From: Zag111 sp963635055 | Lineage (GTDB): Bacteria > Cyanobacteriota > Vampirovibrionia > Gastranaerophilales > Gastranaerophilaceae | NCBI GenBank assembly: GCA_963635055.1 | Contig: CAVHEM010000009.1 | Coordinates: forward strand, 9,783-73,782 | Direction: 5' to 3' | DNA length: 64,000 nucleotides | Shown here: positions 1 through 7,550 of the stretch, in pieces | Layout of the letters: every line of letters starts with the position of its first letter | Position numbering within the stretch: the stretch's first letter is position 1 | Made by a program: the position numbers and the translations under genes | Notes under the pieces: generated by a model | What the model saw: only the letters and a program-made list of their open reading frames with translations | Database searches by the model: none | What the model was told of the DNA's origin: nothing

Positions 1-417
1 TTTTCTTATCCATTCGACAATATTGTTTTTTGTTGTATCAATATTATTAAACTCTTTATAAATAAATGAATATAAACCTGTTCTATCTACACCTTCCATG
101 CAGTGAATATGCATTCTTCCGCCTTTATTTTTTATCTTTTCTGTTAAGTTCAAAAACTTGAAAATATTTTCTTCTTTTGGAGATTTTGAAACCGAGGGGA
201 TTGAATGGTATTTCATACCAAGAGAGTTTACGACTTCATGTTCATTGAAATTTAATTTTGCAGTTTTGTTTCGTCTAAAGTTGATAATATCTGTCACACC
301 TTGTTCTTTTAACCACGAAAAATCTTCTTGCTCAGGTTGACCGGAGCGAGAAACAAACTTGTCTATTCTGTCGTATTTAGGCGGAATGCCGGTAAATGTA
401 ATTTGTGTTGTTTTCAT
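1..417 (-). CDS. dual-specificity/tyrosine phosphatase family protein (partial)
   Basis: The reading frame is open from an ATG at 417 to the window edge, so at least 139 residues are present and the C-terminus is missing. The segment HCMEGVDRTG (about residues 110-119) is the HCX5R(S/T)G signature of cysteine-dependent phosphatases, in which Cys attacks the phosphate and Arg binds it. An upstream Asp general acid cannot be assigned with confidence. The N-terminal part (SRSGQPEQEDFSWLKEQGV) resembles bacterial DSP-like proteins that open with an SGQP segment. The start lies 3 bases after the stop of the preceding gene, so the two are co-transcribed. The substrate (phosphoprotein, lipid or inositol phosphate) cannot be told from sequence. 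Confidence 0.8.
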   Translation of the reverse strand, partial: MKTTQITFTGIPPKYDRIDKFVSRSGQPEQEDFSWLKEQGVTDIINFRRNKTAKLNFNEHEVVNSLGMKYHSIPSVSKSPKEENIFKFLNLTEKIKNKGGRMHIHCMEGVDRTGLYSFIYKEFNNIDTTKNNIVEWIRK

Positions 418-420
418 GAT

Positions 421-819
421 TTATGATATATTTTCTGCGATATTTGTTTCAACTTTTGGTAATTTGTCAATTTTTTTATTAATATCGTTTATATTGTTTG
501 CAGATTTTATTGCTTTTTCCAAAAATTTTAATCCGAACGGTTTGATTAATCTTTGGCGAAAAGTTACTGTTTTTAGTGCATCTTCGCTATTGTCTATAAT
601 ATCTGCTGCTAGAGCTTTTCTGTTTTTGCATTTTCTTACCACTATATCAACAGGATTGATTTCTTGGTCTTCAACTAATCTGTCCAATTGATTCCAAAAG
701 TTGCTGTAAGTGTTTTCAGACGCTTTGTATGTTTGTTTTTTCAATATTGCATTTGCACTTTTGTCAAATTTTATTGCCATTCCAAAGTTTGGAGTATTGT
801 TTACTTGTGTAATATTCAT
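421..819 (-). CDS. small hypothetical protein, 132 aa
   Basis: I do not recognise this 132-residue protein. It is basic and Asn/Lys-rich, with no signal peptide or membrane segment, and its second half is probably helical. The start is supported by a GGGGGA ribosome site just upstream. It sits directly before the phosphatase-like gene with a 3-base gap, which suggests a two-gene operon. Its N-terminus ends in a short NFGMAIKF motif, and the phosphatase starts with a comparable ITFTGIPP stretch. Both look like a short leader motif followed by the main domain, but this is an impression from two genes only. Confidence 0.65.
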   Translation of the reverse strand: MNITQVNNTPNFGMAIKFDKSANAILKKQTYKASENTYSNFWNQLDRLVEDQEINPVDIVVRKCKNRKALAADIIDNSEDALKTVTFRQRLIKPFGLKFLEKAIKSANNINDINKKIDKLPKVETNIAENIS

Positions 820-928
820 ATTTCCCCCTAGTTTTTTATTTTAAAGTCCGTAAATAATATTTTTGCTAGTTATGAGAAGAAGATTTTACAAAAAAGAGGT
901 TTTTAAAGAAAAACCTCTTTCCAAAATT

Positions 929-1558
929 TTATCTGATGAAATTTGTTTTTTCTCCTGTTTCAAAATGTGGTTTGTCTGAGCCGTTTTGTTTGCCTAGTTC
1001 AATACATTTCAATATCCATGCCATGTTGTGACCTATATTTTTCATCGTTTGCAATCCTTCTTTATCTTGCAAAACTTCTTCCGGTTTGTTGCCGTGTACC
1101 ATGTTCCAGTAAGTTGAACTGATTATAGGCATTTGACGAATGGTAAAATATTTATTTAAGACATCAAGAGAAGCGGTTGTTCCTGCTCTTCTTGCAGATG
1201 CAATTGATGCGGCAGGTTTGAATTGATAAATTCCTTGACTTCCGCTACTATAAAACGCTCTATCTAAAAATGATAAAATTCTTCCGCTCGGGTGAGCAAA
1301 ATAAACAGGGGTTCCAAAAACAAATCCGTCAGCATCTTTTGATTTTTCGACAAATTCGTTTACTTTGTCATCAGTAAATATGCATTTTCCGGTTTCCCTA
1401 CATTTTCCGCAGCCTATACAATCTCTGATTGGTGTGGCACCAATTTGAAAAATTTCATAGTCTATACCGTATGTGTTGAGAGTCTTACCAACTTCTTCAA
1501 GTGCTGTATACGTACAGCCTTTTAGGTTTGAACTTCCATTGAGCATTAAAACTTTCAT
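929..1558 (-). CDS. iron-sulfur flavoprotein / NADPH-dependent FMN reductase family
   Basis: A 209-residue flavodoxin-like oxidoreductase. The N-terminal MKVLMLNGSSNLKG is the FMN phosphate-binding loop. Cys47, Cys50, Cys53 and Cys59 form the compact CX2CX2CX5C motif that binds a [4Fe-4S] cluster in iron-sulfur flavoproteins (Isf family). GTPVYFAHPSGRILSFLDR is the usual second flavin-contact region. The frame stays open upstream to 1705, but the start at 1558 is chosen because AAGGAGA precedes it and because homologues begin with MKVL. Likely roles are electron transfer or reduction of quinones, nitro compounds or reactive oxygen. The gene has a long structured leader described separately. 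Confidence 0.85.
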   Translation of the reverse strand: MKVLMLNGSSNLKGCTYTALEEVGKTLNTYGIDYEIFQIGATPIRDCIGCGKCRETGKCIFTDDKVNEFVEKSKDADGFVFGTPVYFAHPSGRILSFLDRAFYSSGSQGIYQFKPAASIASARRAGTTASLDVLNKYFTIRQMPIISSTYWNMVHGNKPEEVLQDKEGLQTMKNIGHNMAWILKCIELGKQNGSDKPHFETGEKTNFIR

Positions 1559-1644
1559 ATAAAATCTCCTTTCGCAAAACAAGTTTATCAAAAGAGAAGT
1601 TTCTTTTAAAGCCCTATGGAGTAAGTTTGATAATTTGACTTTTC

Positions 1645-1682
1645 TAAAAATAAAAGATGCCCTATTCCTAGTAGGACACCTT
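1645..1682 (-). terminator. intrinsic terminator inside the flavoprotein leader
   Basis: On the minus strand an 11-bp stem (arms 1682-1672 and 1664-1654, two G-U pairs) closes a 7-base loop and is followed by a T-rich run over 1653-1645. It lies about 80 bases downstream of the promoter and about 90 bases before the flavoprotein start, so it would end transcription before the gene unless prevented. Confidence 0.7.
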
Positions 1683-1703
1683 TTACAAATTATTTCTAGA
1701 TTC

Positions 1704-1762
1704 ATATAAGGGGAACTATAAGTTGGTTAAACTTAAGCGGAGTTTAGCCAACTCCCTTATAT
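1704..1762 (-). promoter_or_regulatory. structured 5' leader RNA, candidate attenuator/riboswitch
   Basis: The expected transcript starts near 1760 and folds at once. An outer stem pairs ATATAAGGG-type arms at 1762-1754 and 1713-1705. An inner 13-bp stem pairs 1753-1741 with 1733-1721 around the loop CCGCTTA. An eight-base asymmetric bulge separates the stems on one side. A terminator-like hairpin follows downstream. The arrangement fits a transcriptional attenuator, but it matches no riboswitch class I can recall. Confidence 0.55.
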
Positions 1763-1766
1763 TTTT

Positions 1767-1795
1767 ATTATAAACTATATTGAACTTTTTTTCAA
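1767..1795 (-). promoter_or_regulatory. sigma-70 type promoter of the flavoprotein leader
   Basis: On the minus strand TTGAAA (1795-1790) is followed after exactly 17 bases by TATAAT (1772-1767). The start point is predicted near 1760, at the foot of the leader hairpin. Confidence 0.75.
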
Positions 1796-1867
1796 CTAAA
1801 TTGATAATTTTATTTTGTCACCCCAAAGTCACCCATTTTATATTGTAATTATAAATATCTATTCGAC

Positions 1868-1896
1868 TTGACAAAACTAAAGACATCGTAAATAAT
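1868..1896 (+). promoter_or_regulatory. strong promoter of a candidate antisense RNA
   Basis: TTGACA at 1868-1873, a 17-base spacer and AATAAT at 1891-1896 form a near-consensus plus-strand promoter. No plus-strand protein gene follows before 2394. Predicted transcription from about 1903 runs straight into the 3' end of the convergent small membrane-peptide gene. Confidence 0.65.
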
Positions 1897-1901
1897 ATAG
1901 G

Positions 1902-1963
1902 TGTAGGGCGAGAGCCTTTATCTCGGGTAAAGCATAAAGACTCTGCTTCGCACCCTACATTTT
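1902..1963 (+). ncRNA. candidate antisense (antitoxin) RNA with terminator hairpin
   Basis: The predicted RNA starts near 1903 and folds into one long hairpin. The outer arms are TGTAGGG (1902-1908) and CCCTACA (1953-1959). The inner arms are AGAGCCTTTAT (1911-1921) and ATAAAGACTCT (1934-1944). A modest T run (1960-1963) follows. It is fully complementary to the 3' end of the peptide mRNA, including its stop codon. The same hairpin can terminate the opposing transcript. Existence of the RNA is inferred from the promoter and fold only; it might read further and cover the peptide gene. Confidence 0.45.
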
Positions 1964-2029
1964 AAACAATTTTAGTGCTATTACTGCTACCGAAAATGCT
2001 AGTAATAGCATTATTATTTTGTCTATCAT
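1955..2029 (-). CDS. 24-residue hydrophobic membrane peptide, candidate type I toxin
   Basis: A short reading frame encodes 24 residues: a MIDK start, about 16 hydrophobic residues (MLLLAFSVAVIALKLF) and a Lys-Met end. That is one membrane-spanning helix with positive ends, the profile of type I toxins such as Fst, TisB and Ldr. An AAAGGAGG ribosome site lies 9 bases upstream, unusually strong for this window. The stop codon lies within the outer arm of the terminator hairpin. The frame stays open further upstream to 2158, but that passes through the promoter, so the short form is preferred. A perfect TATAAT lies about 80 bases ahead. No homology is claimed. Confidence 0.5.
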   Translation of the reverse strand: MIDKIIMLLLAFSVAVIALKLFKM

Positions 2030-2097
2030 GCAGCATTGCCTCCTTTCATCCAATTTCTTCGTTAAATTGCGTGTGATGGAAGTTAGCATTGTGCTAT

Positions 2098-2116
2098 GCC
2101 CTACGTTGCTATTATA
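2098..2116 (-). promoter_or_regulatory. -10 box and 5' end of the small peptide mRNA
   Basis: TATAAT lies on the minus strand at 2116-2111, and the transcript should start near 2104. The first bases GTAGGGC (2104-2098) are exactly complementary to GCCCTAC (1909-1903) at the 3' end of the same transcript, so the mRNA could close on itself as described for several type I toxin mRNAs. A -35 box is not obvious. Confidence 0.5.
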
Positions 2117-2160
2117 ACAGAAAATCCACAAGTTCGAAACGAATGAGCGTAATTGCAAAA

Positions 2161-2193
2161 TAAAAAGAGCTCTTGAAAACTCAAGAACTCTTT
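2161..2193 (-). terminator. terminator of tRNA-Arg
   Basis: A 13-bp stem (2193-2181 with 2176-2164, one G-U pair) with a four-base loop is followed on the minus strand by a T-rich tail, just past the 3' end of the tRNA. Confidence 0.75.
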
Positions 2194-2195
2194 AT

Positions 2196-2269
<74 letters not shown>

Positions 2270-2370
2270 ACATTTCGTACAAATGAATATTATATTAAAC
2301 ATAAAAATTTTTCAAGTGGATTTTTTAATTTTAACTTATTTAACATTTTTGATTTTCTGTGAAATAGATA

Positions 2371-2376
2371 TATAAT
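2371..2376 (+). promoter_or_regulatory. -10 box of the first amidase gene
   Basis: TATAAT at 2371-2376 lies 17 bases before the ATG at 2394, with a weak TTTGAT at 2349-2354. The leader would be only about ten bases long and contains AGGTAG. Confidence 0.5.
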
Positions 2377-2393
2377 TTTTTTAGGTAGAACTT

Positions 2394-4262
2394 ATGAAAC
2401 ATTTTATTATTAAATTTTTATGTGTAATTGCATTTATCCTATGCTTTGTTGGAAATGTATTTGCGGCAGATTTTGGAATTACTTCGGTTGTTTATGACGA
2501 TTCAACTTCATTTTTGTCAATAAATTCAAATGACAATGGCGAATATACGTTTAGTGAAGTTCCAAAATTATATGTTGATCAACAGGAACATAAGGCTTAT
2601 TTTGATATAAATCCTGCAGAGTTGAAAATTCCGGCACAAGATTTAGTTATTAATTCTTCAAATATTAAAGAAGTTTTGGTTAAACAACATTCAGTAGAAC
2701 CAAATGTAGTAAGAGTTACAATGTTGTATAACGATGGCTTTAACCCTAAAAATATTCAGTTAAAACGGTTGAATAATTCATTGTTTGTGCGTTTTAGTAC
2801 TGCACAAATTCAGAATTATTATTTCCAGCATGTTTATACAGATGCAACGTCTTCGGTTAATGATTTTTTAGAAACTTCAAGTATTCAAGTACCTTTACAG
2901 ATTACAAATAATAGTATAATCAGTCAGATAAATTCAGCGTTTCAGTTGGGTGCAACAACAGAAGAGAAAAACTATATTTTGACTCGGAAAGAATTATTTT
3001 TGCAATCTAAATACTATATAGATAATTTAAACGTAAAAAATGGTGTTGTTCTTGTGAATGGTTTTGGTGCCGTTACTTTGACGAAACCGTTTACTTTAAC
3101 AAATCCGCAAAGAGTTGTTTATGATATTCCGAATGCTATAGTAAATCCGTCTATTCGAAATAAAGAAATTTATATTACCCAGACTGAAACCGTAAAAATC
3201 GGACAGTTTGACAAATCTACTGCTCGTATTGTTATATCAAGCAAGTATGCAGATAAGTACTTGCCGGTGATTTCCGCAGATGGGCAAAATCTTGAGTTTA
3301 TAAATGGTGTGACTGATACAAGACCACTTGTGTCAATGCAAAAATCTGTTTTTAACAATTTGATTGAAGAAATTGCGGATTCAAAGACTATTTATGACAA
3401 GTTTGTATTTACTAAACCTGTTGTTTATGCAGTTGATAGAAATTCTTCAAGCATAGATTTTTATTTTTATAATGCTGATAAGTCCTCAACTTTGAATTTA
3501 AAATCTTCAAAAGTGTTCAATGATGCAAAAATTACCTCATTAACAAATGGTGGAATAAAAGTTTCATTGCCATTAGAAAAAGGTGATGTTGTTGACCTTC
3601 ATGCCGGAAATGATGGTAAAACTTTAAGGCTGAAAATTGTTTCTCAAGCAGTTAATTTGCCTGTAGTTAAAGAGGTTGAAGACCCTGTAGTTACAGTTCC
3701 TACTGTTGTTATTACTCCTGTTAAAAAAGATAATACGAAAAAAGTTGTCGTAATTGATGCCGGTCATGGTGGGACTGATTGTGGTGCAACAAGGAACGGT
3801 ATTTATGAGAAAAACATAACTCTTGATGTTTCTAAAAAAGTTTATGATTTGCTTATTAAAAAAGGCTATGATGTCTATATGACAAGGGATAAAGATGAAT
3901 TTGTTTCATTGCAAGACCGAGTTACGATAAGTGAAAATATTTCACCAGATATCTTTGTAAGTATTCACGTAAATTCAAGTAATGCTGAATCTCCAAACGG
4001 ATTGGAAACTCACTATTATAAGGATAACAGTTTGCAACTTGCAAAAACCGTTCATGCTTCTATGTTAAATCATATCAAAGCTTACAATAGAGGCTTGTTC
4101 AAATCTAAATTTTATGTTATAAACCATACGACAGCACCTGCAATTTTGGTAGAAATCGGATTTATTTCGAATAACGCAGAACGTGCACAATTAGTTTCAG
4201 AAAGTCGTAAACAGGCTACGGCAAAAGCAATAGCGGAAGGAATACATGAATACCTTAAATAG
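2394..4262 (+). CDS. amiC: N-acetylmuramoyl-L-alanine amidase with AMIN domains
   Basis: A 622-residue exported peptidoglycan amidase that cleaves the bond between N-acetylmuramic acid and L-Ala during cell separation or wall turnover. Residues 1-25 are a signal peptide ending in VFAA. About residues 25-430 form repeated beta-rich AMIN-like segments that would localise the enzyme at the wall. An Amidase_3 domain starts near 448. Its zinc and catalytic residues are visible in order: IDAGHGG, the Glu of YEKN, SIHVNSS, and VEIGFIS near the end. It overlaps the downstream racemase gene by 17 bases, so the two are translationally linked. The gene symbol is by domain architecture; the assignment as an amidase is firm. 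Confidence 0.9.
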   Translation: MKHFIIKFLCVIAFILCFVGNVFAADFGITSVVYDDSTSFLSINSNDNGEYTFSEVPKLYVDQQEHKAYFDINPAELKIPAQDLVINSSNIKEVLVKQHSVEPNVVRVTMLYNDGFNPKNIQLKRLNNSLFVRFSTAQIQNYYFQHVYTDATSSVNDFLETSSIQVPLQITNNSIISQINSAFQLGATTEEKNYILTRKELFLQSKYYIDNLNVKNGVVLVNGFGAVTLTKPFTLTNPQRVVYDIPNAIVNPSIRNKEIYITQTETVKIGQFDKSTARIVISSKYADKYLPVISADGQNLEFINGVTDTRPLVSMQKSVFNNLIEEIADSKTIYDKFVFTKPVVYAVDRNSSSIDFYFYNADKSSTLNLKSSKVFNDAKITSLTNGGIKVSLPLEKGDVVDLHAGNDGKTLRLKIVSQAVNLPVVKEVEDPVVTVPTVVITPVKKDNTKKVVVIDAGHGGTDCGATRNGIYEKNITLDVSKKVYDLLIKKGYDVYMTRDKDEFVSLQDRVTISENISPDIFVSIHVNSSNAESPNGLETHYYKDNSLQLAKTVHASMLNHIKAYNRGLFKSKFYVINHTTAPAILVEIGFISNNAERAQLVSESRKQATAKAIAEGIHEYLK

Positions 4263-5070
4263 ACAATTTGATAGCAATTCCCCGATAGGCTTTTTTGATT
4301 CTGGTGTTGGTGGTTTGACCGTTTTGAATAAAGTTAAACAAATTTTACCTAATGAAAACTTTGTTTATTATGGTGATACATTGCACATGCCTTATGGTGA
4401 TAAGTCAAAAGAGCAGTTGCTGGAGTATTCCAAAGATATTTTAGACTTTTTTGAACATAAAGGTTGTAAAGCGGTTGTAATGGCATGTAACACGACTTCT
4501 TCAACTATTTATAACGATATAAAAAATGATTACGAATTCAAATTGTACCCTATAGTGCAATCTGTTGCAAAGATTTTGGCGCAATTACCAGTTGAAAGAC
4601 TAGGTATTTTTGCAACCAGAGCAACTATAGAATCCGGTGCATATCAAAATGAAATTCATAAATATAATTCGCAAATGAAAGTTTTTGGACAATATTGTCC
4701 GAAATGGGTTCATATTGTGGAAAATTCTACAAAAAATACGCAAGAAAGCCGTCAAACAATCAAGGTAGATTTACTAAAAATGTTGGAAAATAATCCGGAA
4801 AAGATTGTTTTAGGCTGCACTCATTATCCGTTTTTGATTGATGTTTTGTCTGAATTTGTTCCATCGAATCTATTTATTGACCCTGCTATTGATTTTGCAA
4901 AATATATTAAACAAGATTTGGCTATTTCAGATTTGTTGAACTCTTCAAATCTACAAAATAAAGAGGAGTTTTATGTAAGTGCAAATCCCGAACAGTTCAA
5001 AATATCAGCACAAATGTTTTATGAATTGAATACAAAACCGGAATTGCTAACTTTTAAGAATTTGGTTTAG
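4246..5070 (+). CDS. murI: glutamate racemase
   Basis: A 274-residue cytoplasmic enzyme that interconverts L- and D-glutamate, supplying D-Glu for the peptidoglycan stem peptide. The two catalytic cysteines sit in the expected motifs MACNTTSS and LGCTHYPF. The phosphate/substrate loop IGFFDSGVGGLTV and the YGDT motif are intact. Length is normal for the family. The start overlaps the end of the amidase gene by 17 bases. The gene converges with the DUF3326 gene and overlaps its end by 24 bases, leaving no room for a terminator between them. Confidence 0.95.
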   Translation: MNTLNRQFDSNSPIGFFDSGVGGLTVLNKVKQILPNENFVYYGDTLHMPYGDKSKEQLLEYSKDILDFFEHKGCKAVVMACNTTSSTIYNDIKNDYEFKLYPIVQSVAKILAQLPVERLGIFATRATIESGAYQNEIHKYNSQMKVFGQYCPKWVHIVENSTKNTQESRQTIKVDLLKMLENNPEKIVLGCTHYPFLIDVLSEFVPSNLFIDPAIDFAKYIKQDLAISDLLNSSNLQNKEEFYVSANPEQFKISAQMFYELNTKPELLTFKNLV

Positions 5071-6033
5071 GCAATCTTGGTATTTTTCAACCTCTATAAT
5101 ATCGTCTGATTTTTTGATTGCATTTTTGTCAATATTTAATACTGTTTTGTTTTCTTTTACCGCAAAAGTCGGGATATTTCGTTTTATGCTTTCAAAAACA
5201 GGTATTGAGCCAAGCGAATTGTATGGCATAACCGTAAAATCAAGGTCATTAACGTTAATTCCGTCAGACTTATCCATTGATATTTTAGGTGCTTGTGACA
5301 ATCCTAGCAGAATGCACGGCAAAAATGTCGGTGTTATATATTCTGACGCTGATTTTGGGTTCACTATTTCAGTTTCTACTTCACAAGTTCTAAATGCCGG
5401 AGAATGTGCGCAGGGAACCTTGTAATGTTTTGAAATGTAATGTGAGAGAATTGCTTCAACTCCGCCAACAGGGTCTACACCTGTTCCATTTGAGTATTCA
5501 GGATTGTCCTCATCAGAATCTTCAAACAAACAAACAATTGCGATTGCTTCACAGCCTTTATTTAATAAGTTTTCACAAGATTTGCCGAGTGTTTCGATAT
5601 TTCTTACGTTGCCGGTTGAAATTCCGTCTTCATTCATGAAAAATTCAACACCGACATCTTCTTCTGTGATTTCATATTCTGCAATATCAATTCCGTAAAC
5701 TACTTTTACTGCATTATGAGTATTGATGTGTACATTCAAAATATCTTGCGGAATTGCTTTATCATAAATTATGCCGATTTTGTTATTGTTTGAAGGTACT
5801 AAATTTATTTCACCTTTGAAAAATGAATCCAGAGTGTAACCTTCTGTGTATAGCATATTTTCGGTTATTGCAGAAAATCCGCCCGCATTTACAACATTTG
5901 GATTGACAATAATATTTGTTTCTTTAGCAAAACGTCTTGCGTAGGCTCCGGCATCTCCTGCATATCCGCCAATTGATGCGCCAATGCCTGTTGGAACGAT
6001 AAAAGCACCGATTTTTTTATTATTTATTGTCAT
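5047..6033 (-). CDS. DUF3326 family protein
   Basis: A 328-residue soluble protein. I recognise the opening (IGAFIVPTGIGASIGGYAGDA) and the overall pattern as DUF3326, a family of unknown function known mainly from cyanobacteria and plant plastids. The protein has a Gly-rich N-terminal loop, a central conserved segment GTGVDPVGGVEAILSH, and the sequence PCAHSPAF. No membrane segment is present. It overlaps the upstream amidase gene by 14 bases, indicating a two-gene operon on the minus strand, and its tail overlaps convergent murI. Its presence is one of the better hints of cyanobacterial-line ancestry. The function remains unknown. Confidence 0.8.
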   Translation of the reverse strand: MTINNKKIGAFIVPTGIGASIGGYAGDAGAYARRFAKETNIIVNPNVVNAGGFSAITENMLYTEGYTLDSFFKGEINLVPSNNNKIGIIYDKAIPQDILNVHINTHNAVKVVYGIDIAEYEITEEDVGVEFFMNEDGISTGNVRNIETLGKSCENLLNKGCEAIAIVCLFEDSDEDNPEYSNGTGVDPVGGVEAILSHYISKHYKVPCAHSPAFRTCEVETEIVNPKSASEYITPTFLPCILLGLSQAPKISMDKSDGINVNDLDFTVMPYNSLGSIPVFESIKRNIPTFAVKENKTVLNIDKNAIKKSDDIIEVEKYQDCLNQILKS

Positions 6034-7438
6034 TTATATATTTCTCCATTCCGTTAAAAATTGCTTTAGCGGTTGTTTCTTGAAATTCTTCATTTGTAAG
6101 TTTTTCCATATCTCTCGGGCTAATCATATAACCAACTTCAAGAAGAACAGATAGGCTTTCAGTATTTCTGACAACCGCAAAACTTGCATCATTTACTCCG
6201 TTGTTTTTCAAACCTGTTTGCTTGTTAAGTTCTGATAAAATATCTTGAGCAAGTTCTGAGGCTTGCGGATAATATACATATCCTGTTGAGCCTGTTGGAT
6301 TTGTGATTTTTGAACCGTTTCCAAGTGAGTCATTGTGAATACTTAAAAATATGTCAGAATTATGTTGCTTTGAAAATTCAACTCTATCATTCAGACTGAC
6401 ATCTTTATCCTCACTCCTTGTCATAAATACATTAGCACCTGCATTTTCAAGATATTTTTTTAATTTTAAAGCGATTTGCAAGTTTATGTCTTTTTCGTAA
6501 TTGCCAAGACAACCTACCGCACCGAGTTCACTTCCGCCATGTCCTGCATCAAGTGTAATATTTAACCCTTTTAATGGCGAGTCTTTAGTTTGTGCTATTT
6601 TTGTATCTTTAATTTCAATAACAAGTTCGTGGCTATTTTTGTAGTAGCTTTTATATCCTGTGCTGAATCCTGTTTTATTTATATGGATTTCGTATTTGTT
6701 TTCAGGATAGTTTTTAACGTTATAAACCGTTAAATCAAGTCCATCATTCGTTCTTATAAAATGACTCATTCTTTTATCTGTTTTATATACAATACCTTCA
6801 CTCAAAACATACGGAACTTTTTTATTAACTTTTATTGTAAAAATACGACCTTGCGGAGTTTCTTCATATACAAAGCCTTCAACTTTTACCGGTGAATTGT
6901 TATAGCCATTAATTGAAGTGACAAAAGATTTATCAATCCAAGCGTAATCATCTCTTGCAAGTTGAACTAGGAAGAAGTTTTGGTATTCTCCAATAATATT
7001 TAAAGGCATTCCTTTGTCAAAATGCTGTAATCTGGTAATTCCGCCATCATAAGGAAATGAGCGAAGCGGTACATTATCTTTTATTGTTGCAACGATTTGC
7101 GGAGCATCAAAATATGTAATATTATCCGGAGCAACGTAAGGTTTTATTTCTTCTCTATTGATAATATATGTTTTTTGCTCTGTTCCATTATCAATAATGA
7201 ATTTATTTTGTCCTAATTCCAAATTGACAGGGTAAAAAAATCCGCCTTGTCGTGATAGTTTAACTTCTTTTGAATTTATCGTAAGTTTCTTTTCCGGATT
7301 TTCGTGACCTGTAAAAAACGTAGAGTCAGCGTTAATAGTTACGTTTTCTGATTGCGGGTAAACTATTTCTACACTGTTTGCCGTTTGGCTTCCTATTGTC
7401 AAACAACTTAATACTGCTATTAAAAGATAATTTTTCAT
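6020..7438 (-). CDS. N-acetylmuramoyl-L-alanine amidase, second copy with SH3-like region
   Basis: A 472-residue exported amidase, distinct from the one at 2394. Residues 1-23 are a signal peptide. Residues about 110-170 (VPLRSFPYDGG... FLVQLARDDYAWIDKSFV) look like a bacterial SH3 domain, which often binds wall peptides. The Amidase_3 domain begins near 290 with LDAGHGG and continues with NYEKD, SIHNDS and LLEVGYMI, covering the zinc ligands and catalytic Glu. It heads an operon with the DUF3326 gene (14-base overlap). Two amidases of the same family within 5 kb, on opposite strands and with different targeting domains, suggest a split of roles. Confidence 0.9.
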   Translation of the reverse strand: MKNYLLIAVLSCLTIGSQTANSVEIVYPQSENVTINADSTFFTGHENPEKKLTINSKEVKLSRQGGFFYPVNLELGQNKFIIDNGTEQKTYIINREEIKPYVAPDNITYFDAPQIVATIKDNVPLRSFPYDGGITRLQHFDKGMPLNIIGEYQNFFLVQLARDDYAWIDKSFVTSINGYNNSPVKVEGFVYEETPQGRIFTIKVNKKVPYVLSEGIVYKTDKRMSHFIRTNDGLDLTVYNVKNYPENKYEIHINKTGFSTGYKSYYKNSHELVIEIKDTKIAQTKDSPLKGLNITLDAGHGGSELGAVGCLGNYEKDINLQIALKLKKYLENAGANVFMTRSEDKDVSLNDRVEFSKQHNSDIFLSIHNDSLGNGSKITNPTGSTGYVYYPQASELAQDILSELNKQTGLKNNGVNDASFAVVRNTESLSVLLEVGYMISPRDMEKLTNEEFQETTAKAIFNGMEKYINDNK

Positions 7439-7550
7439 ATAACTACTATACTATAATTTTACAAAAAATATAATTTCGTAAATTTATTTAATATTTATGA
7501 TATTTGAGTTCCATTGTGATAAAATTAGTGTATTGAGGGATAGTAAATTC

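Noticed and set aside
1704..1762. MITE or transposon end from the inverted repeat before the flavoprotein gene
   Set aside because: No target-site duplication is evident, and the position just at the promoter start point with a terminator after it fits a leader RNA better. A mobile origin is not excluded.
1955..2158. A 67-residue reading of the small peptide gene
   Set aside because: It would start upstream of the TATAAT promoter and run through the leader. The 24-residue form has the strong ribosome site.
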